Source: Variovorax beijingensis (GTDB taxonomy: Bacteria > Pseudomonadota > Gammaproteobacteria > Burkholderiales > Burkholderiaceae_C). Taken from it: a DNA stretch of 64,000 nucleotides. Below, piece by piece: positions 58,304 through 64,000 of the stretch. Under the pieces are notes generated by a model, which made no database searches, was not told where the DNA came from, and worked only from the letters and a program-made list of their open reading frames with translations. Within the stretch, counting starts at the first letter, position 1, and the number at the start of each line of letters is the position of its first letter. Position numbers and translations under genes: made by a program. The DNA lies in the NCBI RefSeq assembly GCF_007828835.1, contig NZ_VIVL01000001.1, forward strand, positions 1,170,001 to 1,234,000. The letters run 5' to 3'.

Positions 58304-59059
58304 ATGAACCTGCTGCTGATCAACCCCAACACCTCGCAAAGCGTCTCGGACCTGATCGCGGCCGAGGCCCGGCGCGCCGCCGCGAGCGACACACGCATCG
58401 AGGTGCTGACGGCGCCCTTCGGCGTGGCCTACATCGAGACCCGGTTCGAGTCGCTGATCGGCGCCTATGCGGCCGCCACGCTGGCCGCGGAGCATCACGC
58501 GCGGCACGATGCGATCGTGGTTGCGGCCTTCGGCGACCCCGGCATCGACGGCCTGCGCGAGGCGCTCGACATTCCGGTGGTCGGCCTCACCGAGGCGGCG
58601 CTCATGAGCGCCTGCCTGCTCGGCAAGCGCTTCTCCATCATCGCGATCTCGCGCCGCATCACGGCCTGGTACCGCGAGTGCGTGCAGGCCAATGGCCTTT
58701 TGGAGCGGCTCGCGAGCATCCGCAGCCTGGAGGGGCCGCTCAAGGATATCGGGCGCGTGCAGGACGACCATGGCGAGCGTCTGCAGGCGCTCGCCATGTC
58801 GGCCGTCGAGGATGACGGCGCGGACGTGATCATCATCGCCGGCGCGCCGCTGGCGGGCCTTGCGCGCTCGATCAAGGACCGGATCCCGGTGCCCGTGGTG
58901 GACGGCGTGTCCAGCGCGGTCTGCCATGCGCAGACGCTCGCATCGCTGGCACCCGCGCCGGCACGCCTGGGCAGTTTCGCGCCGCCGCCGCTCAAGCCGA
59001 ACCAGGGGCTGCCCGATGCGCTGGCGCGCCTGCTGGCCCGCGATGCCGCCCGCGCCTGA
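58304..59059 (+). CDS. Hydantoin-racemase-like protein lacking both catalytic cysteines
   Basis: This 251-residue protein is clearly of the HyuE/allantoin racemase family: it opens MNLLLINPNTSQSVSDLI and has AAFGDPGIDGLRE, VVGLTEAALMSACLLG and ISRRITAWYRE. Yet the first catalytic Cys is Ala75 and the second, expected near residue 181, is Gly180 in IIIAGAPLAGL. The canonical two-base racemisation is therefore not possible. It may be a non-racemase (binding, hydrolase or isomerase) or use other residues. A ribosome site (ggagg) is present. It follows the hydantoinase by 27 bases, the usual hydantoinase-racemase arrangement. Confidence 0.85.
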   Translation: MNLLLINPNTSQSVSDLIAAEARRAAASDTRIEVLTAPFGVAYIETRFESLIGAYAAATLAAEHHARHDAIVVAAFGDPGIDGLREALDIPVVGLTEAALMSACLLGKRFSIIAISRRITAWYRECVQANGLLERLASIRSLEGPLKDIGRVQDDHGERLQALAMSAVEDDGADVIIIAGAPLAGLARSIKDRIPVPVVDGVSSAVCHAQTLASLAPAPARLGSFAPPPLKPNQGLPDALARLLARDAARA

Positions 59060-59122
59060 GGCCGCAGCGGACGCCGCGCGCCACCCGGCCGCGGGGAGGG
59101 CTCGTCGATAGAATCGGCTGCG

Positions 59123-59830
59123 ATGTCCACCAAAGCTTCAGTACGCAAGGCCAGTGCCGCCAACTCCCGCGAGCACAGCGTCGACGAGATTGCCGAGAAG
59201 ATCTCGGCGGCGATCCTCGAGCACCGGCTTGCGCCGGGCACCAAGCTCGGCGAGGACAGGCTGGCCGCGATCTTTGCCACCAGCCGCGCGAAGGTGCGCG
59301 AAGTGCTGGCCCGGCTGGCGCACGAGCAGATCGTCGAGCTGGTCCCGCAGAAGGGTGCTTTCGTTGCCAAGCCGACCATCGAGCAGGCGCAGGACGTGTT
59401 CGAGGCGCGCCGGCTGATCGAACCGGGCGTTCTGCGCCGGCTCGTCCGCACGCTCGACGACGTGAAGCGCCAGCGCCTGCGCCGCCACATCGACCTGGAG
59501 GCTGACGCGCGCAGCCGCGACGACAAGCGTGCCATCGTGCGCCTCTCGGGCGAATTCCACGTGCTGCTGGCCGAGCTCGCCGGCAACTCCGCGCTGGCCC
59601 GCTCGATGCGCGAGCTCTCGGCGCTGACCTGCCTGATCATCTCGCTGTACGACGCGCCCACCGCCACCAGCTGCCGCGCGGACGAGCATGAGGAAATCGT
59701 CGCCGCGGTGAACCGCGGCGACGTCCAGCGCGCCGAGAAGCTGATGCTCCATCACCTCGACCACATCGAGCAGAGCCTGAAGCTGGACAGCAGCGCGGAA
59801 GAAGCCGATCTGGAGAGCGTGTTCAGCTGA
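59123..59830 (+). CDS. GntR/FCD family transcriptional regulator
   Basis: This 235-residue regulator of the FadR/FCD subfamily has an N-terminal winged helix (VDEIAEKISAAILEHRLAPGTKLGEDRLAAIFATSRAKVREVLARL). An all-helical ligand domain holds metal-site His residues in GEFHVLLAELAGN and LMLHHLDHIE. It ends the cluster and most likely represses it, using the palindrome at 53265-53286. The distance of about 6 kb is unusual but possible. Confidence 0.9.
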   Translation: MSTKASVRKASAANSREHSVDEIAEKISAAILEHRLAPGTKLGEDRLAAIFATSRAKVREVLARLAHEQIVELVPQKGAFVAKPTIEQAQDVFEARRLIEPGVLRRLVRTLDDVKRQRLRRHIDLEADARSRDDKRAIVRLSGEFHVLLAELAGNSALARSMRELSALTCLIISLYDAPTATSCRADEHEEIVAAVNRGDVQRAEKLMLHHLDHIEQSLKLDSSAEEADLESVFS

Positions 59831-59849
59831 TGGTGCGGCGAGCGGCGCC

Positions 59850-60740
59850 ATGAAGCTCGACTCCACCACCGTCCAGCTGGTCCTCTGCATCGCCGAGGAA
59901 GGCAGCATCTCGCGGGCCGCCGACAAGCTGAACCTGGCGGTGGCGGCTGCCTCCAAGCGCGTGACGGACCTGGAGGCGCAGCTGGGCGCCAGGCTGTTCA
60001 AGCGGGTGCCGCACGGCGTCTTGATCACCGAGGCCGGCAGCCGGCTGATGGCGCACATCCGGCAGATCGACAACCTCATCGGCCGGCTCGAAGGCGATGC
60101 CCAGGCGCTGGGCCGCGGCCAGGACGGGCGCATCCTCATCGGCGCGCCGAAGGCGGCCATCATCCAGTTCCTTGCGAATGACATCGCCCGGCTGCGTGAC
60201 GCCTATCCGCAGATCACGCTGAAGATCCTGGAGGAGAACAGCAAGATCGTGCAGCAGCTGCTGCGCGACAAGGTGATCGACGTCGGCATCTACGAGAAGA
60301 AGAGCGGATTCCTGGACCTGCCGAAGTTCGACTACCGGCAGGACCGGCTGGTGCTCGTGTACAGCCGCCGGCATTTCCGGTTTGCGGATGCGGCTGTTGG
60401 CATCGACGACTTCCTGGACTTGCCGGTCGTGAGCCTCGGCAAGGGCTCGGCGATCCTGTCCGCCCTGCAGGGGGCCTACCGCAGCCGCGGCCGATCGTTT
60501 CCGAACAACTTCTCGACCAGCGGCTTCGACACCATGCTCGCGCTGGTGCGCCACGGCCTGGGCGTGGGCCTGATGCCGCCCGAGGTGCTGCGCAGCTTCC
60601 ACCCCGAAGACGACCTGGGTTCGGCCGAGATCGAGGGCGACTGGCACCAGCGCGCCTATGTGCTGTCTTGTGTCGAAGGCCATGCGCAGGCGCAGACGCT
60701 GCGCAACGTGGTGGCCCAGTTGATCGGCGCCAGCACCTAG
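59850..60740 (+). CDS. LysR family transcriptional regulator
   Basis: This 296-residue LysR protein has the helix-turn-helix region VQLVLCIAEEGSISRAADKLNLAVAAASKRVTDLEAQLGARLF and an effector domain starting DGRILIGAPKAAIIQFLAND. It lies 19 bases after the GntR gene and 131 bases before the Bug binding protein gene, so it is probably a regulator of the second module. The unusual AVAAASKRV replaces the common TPSAVSRQI motif in the recognition helix. Confidence 0.9.
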   Translation: MKLDSTTVQLVLCIAEEGSISRAADKLNLAVAAASKRVTDLEAQLGARLFKRVPHGVLITEAGSRLMAHIRQIDNLIGRLEGDAQALGRGQDGRILIGAPKAAIIQFLANDIARLRDAYPQITLKILEENSKIVQQLLRDKVIDVGIYEKKSGFLDLPKFDYRQDRLVLVYSRRHFRFADAAVGIDDFLDLPVVSLGKGSAILSALQGAYRSRGRSFPNNFSTSGFDTMLALVRHGLGVGLMPPEVLRSFHPEDDLGSAEIEGDWHQRAYVLSCVEGHAQAQTLRNVVAQLIGAST

Positions 60741-60871
60741 AAGAAAGCAGCGCTCCTGCGGCCACGGCTTCGCGGATCACGAAGCCAGGCATGCCTTCCA
60801 CGTTCTTGCGACGTCCTCTGCGCTACGGGAGAGTAGCGGCACGACTACAGCAGAGACAAAGGACGCACGAC

Positions 60872-61846
60872 ATGAAACGCCGAGACTTCATCGCGGCCAG
60901 CGCCGGCGCGCTGACCGCACCCTGGGCCCTGGGAGCCACCGAGCTGCCCAAGGGCATCGTCAAGATCTACGTGGGCTGGGCGCCCGGCGGCGGCACCGAC
61001 GTGTTCGCCCGCATCGTGGGCCAGCAGCTCTCGCAGCTGTGGGGCCGCTCGGTGGTGGTCGAGAACAAGCCCGGCGCCACCGGCGCGCTGGCCGCGGACT
61101 TCTTTGCGCGCACCCGCTTCACCGAGGGCGTGAACCTGCTGATGGCCCACGTCAACACCCATGCCATCTCGCCGCACATCTTCAAGAGCATCAGCTACGA
61201 CCCGCTGAAGGACTTCGCGCCCGTTGCCATGGTCGGCGCCACGCCGCACATCCTCGTGACCCGCGCGAAGAACTCCGCGGGCTCGGTCAAGGAGGTGGTC
61301 GAGCAATGCAGGCAAAGCCCGGGGAAGATCAGCTTCGGCTCCTCCGGCACGGGATCGGTGCAGCACCTGGCGGCCGCGATGTTCAACATGGCCGCCGAGG
61401 TCAAGAGCATCCACGTGCCCTACAAGGGCTCGGGTCCGATGCAGACGGACCTGATCGGCGGGCAGATCGACTACAGCTTCGACACCATGACGGCGGCCAC
61501 GGCGCAGGTCAAGGCCGGGCGCATGGCGGGCATCGTGCAGACGCGCCTGCAGCGGGCCAAGGGCTTTCCCGACATGCCGACCATGGACGAACAGGGCTTC
61601 AAGGGCTTCGACGTTTCCAGCTGGTATGGCGTGGTCGGTCCCAAGGACATGTCCAGGGACCTGGCTCTGCAGATCAACGCCGACATCAACAAGGTGCTGG
61701 CACTGCCGGATGTGGTTGCGCGCTTCGACGGCTATGGCGTGGAGGACGGCGGCGGATCGGTCGACAAGTTCGCGGCCTTCATGGCCGCCGAGTTCAGGAA
61801 ATGGGGCGAGGTGGTGCGCACCGCCAAGGTCACCGAGGAGGGCTGA
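60872..61846 (+). CDS. Bug-family (TctC-type) periplasmic binding protein
   Basis: This 324-residue extracytoplasmic solute receptor has a Tat-like N-terminus MKRRDFIAASAGALTAPWALGA. The mature protein has VKIYVGWAPGGGTDVFARIVGQQLSQLWGRSVVVENKPGATGA and HVPYKGSGPMQTDLIGGQIDYSFD, hallmarks of Bug receptors. No TctA/TctB permease genes are near, so it is an orphan, as is common in Comamonadaceae and Alcaligenaceae. The ligand is probably an organic acid. The CoA transferase gene follows after 4 bases. Confidence 0.93.
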   Translation: MKRRDFIAASAGALTAPWALGATELPKGIVKIYVGWAPGGGTDVFARIVGQQLSQLWGRSVVVENKPGATGALAADFFARTRFTEGVNLLMAHVNTHAISPHIFKSISYDPLKDFAPVAMVGATPHILVTRAKNSAGSVKEVVEQCRQSPGKISFGSSGTGSVQHLAAAMFNMAAEVKSIHVPYKGSGPMQTDLIGGQIDYSFDTMTAATAQVKAGRMAGIVQTRLQRAKGFPDMPTMDEQGFKGFDVSSWYGVVGPKDMSRDLALQINADINKVLALPDVVARFDGYGVEDGGGSVDKFAAFMAAEFRKWGEVVRTAKVTEEG

Positions 61847-61850
61847 AAAA

Positions 61851-63032
61851 ATGAACCAGGCAAGACAACTGCCGCTGCAGGGCATCCGGGTGCTGGACGT
61901 GAGCCAGGTCATGGCCGGGCCGTTCGCCTGCATGCTGCTGGCCGACCTCGGGGCCGATGTGATCAAGGTCGAGCCGCCGGGCGGCGACCAGACCCGCGGT
62001 GCCATGGGCTTCAAGATGAAGGGGCCGGACAGCATGGGCTTCCTGAACATGAACCGCAACAAGCGCTCGCTGACGCTGGACCTCAAGAGCGAGGAGGACC
62101 GCGCGGCCTTCTACAGGCTGGCCCGGACCGCCGACGTGATCGTCGAGAACTACCGTCCCGGCGCGGTGCAGCGCCTGGGCATCGACTACGAGTCGATCAA
62201 AAAGATCCATCCGAAGATCGTGTACGTCAGCATCTCCGGCTTCGGCCAGAGCGGCCCGTGGGCCGAGCGGCCGGGCTTCGACCTGATGGCGCAGGCCATG
62301 TCCGGCGTGATGAGCGTGACCGGCTACCCCGGCGAGAAACCGGTCAAGGCCGGCGTGCCGGTGGCCGACATCGGCTGCGCGCTGTTTGCCACCTACGCGC
62401 TGCTCGCGGCCTACATCGGCGCACAGAAGTCGGGCGTGGGGCAGCACATCGACGCCTCGCTGTTCGACGCGGCCATGGCCTTCTCGGTCTGGGACATGTC
62501 CGAGTACTGGGGCACGGGCGTGCCGCCGGCACCGCTGGGCACCAGCAACAAGATGAGCGCGCCCTACCAGGCGGTCAAGGCGCGCGACGGCTACTTCGTG
62601 ATGGGCGCGACCAACCAGAAGCTCTGGACCCGGCTGTGCGAGCTGCTGCAGCGGGCGGACCTCGCCGCGCACCCGGACTACGCCAGCGTCTCGCTGCGCC
62701 TGAAGAACCGCGAGGCGCTGATCGAGGTGCTGGAACGGGAGTTCGGCCGGCGCGACAGCGCCGACTGGATCGACGCCATGCTGGCCGCCGGCATCCCGGC
62801 CGGGCCCATCCTGTCGTATCCGGAGGCCTTCGAGGGCGAGCACGGCACGCACCGCCGCATGTGCATGGAGATCGACCACCCGATCGAGGGCAAGGTCAGG
62901 AACATCGGCTTTCCCGTCAAGCTGCTGGGTACGCCGCAGCAGGTGCGCCGGCACCCGCCATTGCTGGGCGAGCACAACGAGGAAATCCTGGCCGAGATCA
63001 ACGCGCCGGCCGGCGCGGCGGTGGCCTCATGA
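61851..63032 (+). CDS. Class III CoA transferase (CaiB/BaiF family)
   Basis: This 393-residue enzyme transfers CoA between acids. It has GIRVLDVSQVMAGPFACMLLADLGADVIKVEPP, NRNKRSLTLDLKS and ADVIVENYRPGA. ERPGFDLMAQAMSG contains the catalytic Asp at the position expected for the formyl-CoA-transferase family. A strong ribosome site (gaggagg) precedes the ATG. It activates the acid produced or imported, and overlaps the next gene by four bases. Confidence 0.93.
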   Translation: MNQARQLPLQGIRVLDVSQVMAGPFACMLLADLGADVIKVEPPGGDQTRGAMGFKMKGPDSMGFLNMNRNKRSLTLDLKSEEDRAAFYRLARTADVIVENYRPGAVQRLGIDYESIKKIHPKIVYVSISGFGQSGPWAERPGFDLMAQAMSGVMSVTGYPGEKPVKAGVPVADIGCALFATYALLAAYIGAQKSGVGQHIDASLFDAAMAFSVWDMSEYWGTGVPPAPLGTSNKMSAPYQAVKARDGYFVMGATNQKLWTRLCELLQRADLAAHPDYASVSLRLKNREALIEVLEREFGRRDSADWIDAMLAAGIPAGPILSYPEAFEGEHGTHRRMCMEIDHPIEGKVRNIGFPVKLLGTPQQVRRHPPLLGEHNEEILAEINAPAGAAVAS

Positions 63033-63787
63033 GTCCTGCTGAATGCGTGCAGCTCGGCGTCCATGCGTCGGGCGTGGCCGAGATCGTGATCCATCGCCCC
63101 GAACGCCACAACGCGATGACGCGGGAGATGTACGAGGCGCTGCTGGAGCACATCGGCACGTGCGCGCGCAACCCGGCGGTGCGCAGCGTGCTGTTCAAGG
63201 GGGCGGGCGGCAAGTCTTTCATCTCGGGTACGGACATCGCCCATTTCAAGGACTTCCAAAGCGGCCGCGACGGCATTGCCTACGAGGCTTTCGTGGAGCG
63301 CGTCATCGATGCGGTCGAGCGCATGCCCTTGCCCACCGTGGCCGTGGTCGACGGCTGGGCCGTTGGCGGTGGCCTGGCGCTGGCCACGGCCTGCGATTTC
63401 CGGGTCTGCAGCGACGCATCGCGTTTTGGTGCGCCAATTGCCAGGACGCTGTCCAACACCTTGTCGTCGCGCAACATCGCGCGGCTGCAGGCCGCCCTGG
63501 GCGTGCCGCGGGTCAAGCGGATGCTGCTGCTCGCCGACCACCTGACGGCACAGGAAGCGCTGACCTGCGGCTATGTGCATGCGGCCTGTGCGGCGGGCGA
63601 GCTGGATGCCGCAGCCCATGCGCTGGCAGGGCGGCTCATGGCGCTGTCGCCGGTCACGCACAAGGCCGTGAAGGAGAGCATCCGCCGCATCGTCGCCGAG
63701 CAGCGGCTGGACGACGATGACCTGATCGACGAGGTGTATGGCAGCCAGGCATTCCGCGACGGGGTGGCCGCTTTCATTGGCCGATGA
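63029..63787 (+). CDS. Crotonase-superfamily protein without the hydratase glutamates
   Basis: This 252-residue enoyl-CoA hydratase/isomerase-fold protein has IHRPERHNAM and the oxyanion-hole region GKSFISGTDI. The second oxyanion loop is VDGWAVGGGLALATACDFRVC. The catalytic Glu expected in the GGGxELA segment is Ala, and the one expected in the FGxPE segment is missing (FGAPIART). So hydration activity is unlikely; isomerase, hydrolase, decarboxylase or dehalogenase functions exist in this fold. It is coupled by ATGA overlap to the CoA transferase, whose product it presumably uses. Confidence 0.88.
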   Translation: MSPAECVQLGVHASGVAEIVIHRPERHNAMTREMYEALLEHIGTCARNPAVRSVLFKGAGGKSFISGTDIAHFKDFQSGRDGIAYEAFVERVIDAVERMPLPTVAVVDGWAVGGGLALATACDFRVCSDASRFGAPIARTLSNTLSSRNIARLQAALGVPRVKRMLLLADHLTAQEALTCGYVHAACAAGELDAAAHALAGRLMALSPVTHKAVKESIRRIVAEQRLDDDDLIDEVYGSQAFRDGVAAFIGR

Positions 63788-63955
63788 CAGGCGAATATCG
63801 ATGCCTGAGATGACCCAAATGAGGTAACCAACAGGTCAGTTTTTAAATCGCGCAGCTTGTAAACGTATTAAAAATACTGACAGCGGAATCCAAAGTCATG
63901 TAATTCTTAAGCATAACTTGTCTCAATGCCGGCCCGGTTTTTTGAAGGATTCAAG
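63788..63955 (+). other. AT-rich intergenic region
   Basis: These 168 bases are markedly more AT-rich than the rest of the window and contain a small palindrome GTATT-AAA-AATAC. No gene or clear -35/-10 pair was found. It probably holds the promoter of the gene starting at 63956. Confidence 0.4.
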
Positions 63956-64000
63956 ATGATTGGAGACATCTTATTGCCGCATGCGAGCTTGAAACGCTCG
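63956..64000 (+). CDS. Possible start of a new gene (partial)
   Basis: ATG at 63956 is preceded by a fair ribosome site (gaagga, 7 bases upstream) and opens a frame MIGDILLPHASLKRS that runs to the window end. Only 15 codons are visible, so no product can be named. Confidence 0.35.
   Translation, partial: MIGDILLPHASLKRS

Noticed and set aside
52828..63787. Integrative element with att sites at tRNA-Ser
   Set aside because: No integrase and no second copy of the tRNA 3' end could be found inside the window, so it is kept only as a boundary hypothesis.

Overview
The window is high-GC DNA with dense, mostly short-spaced genes. It looks like the chromosome of a betaproteobacterium of the Comamonadaceae, most likely Variovorax or a close relative. 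The pointers are the core-gene orders lolB-ispE-tRNA-Gln-prs-rplY-pth and rph-rdgB-hemW, a greB with an acidic N-terminal extension, and a lone Bug-type periplasmic binding protein next to a CoA transferase. The genus is inferred, not proven. No rRNA, phage gene, transposase, integrase or CRISPR array was seen.

Left part (1-18.5 kb): the end of a hybrid sensor kinase; a lipoprotein made of five tandem repeats; ftsY; a pair of M16 peptidase-like proteins of which only the first has the zinc motif; the divergent argP/argO pair; rsmD; coaD; then pxpB-pxpC-pxpA-pcp, which would release and hydrolyse 5-oxoproline. After these come an alpha/beta hydrolase, a histidine phosphatase, a D-aminoacylase-type amidohydrolase, a TTC38-like TPR protein, a tautomerase divergent from a LysR regulator, and a YitT-type membrane protein.

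Middle (18.5-52.8 kb): a minus-strand dppB-C-D-F-like importer operon with two paralogous binding proteins and a translationally coupled amidase; a 4Fe-4S ferredoxin; pth, rplY, prs, tRNA-Gln, ispE, lolB and a long TPR protein; mutM, a dynamin-like GTPase and mutY; rapZ, recN and nadK divergent from hrcA; tRNA-Ile2 and tRNA-Arg; greB; a bifunctional RelA/SpoT with rpoZ, gmk and yicC; a Ser/Thr kinase-PP2C phosphatase pair; rph, rdgB, hemW; tRNA-Ser(UGA).

Right part (52.8-64 kb): this looks like accessory catabolic DNA placed directly behind tRNA-Ser. A 678-base gene-free stretch holds inverted repeats and a perfect 10+10 palindrome overlapping the -35 box of a good sigma-70 promoter. That promoter would drive an MFS transporter, an exported NylB-like serine hydrolase, an arylmalonate-decarboxylase-like protein, a hydantoinase/dihydropyrimidinase, and a racemase-fold protein lacking both catalytic cysteines, followed by a GntR/FCD regulator. 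A second module has a LysR regulator, a Bug binding protein, a class III CoA transferase and a crotonase-fold protein lacking both hydratase glutamates. Together these suggest uptake, ring opening, decarboxylation and CoA-dependent breakdown of an unidentified cyclic amide or ureide. This is the best candidate in the window for an undescribed system. The last 45 bases may start another gene.
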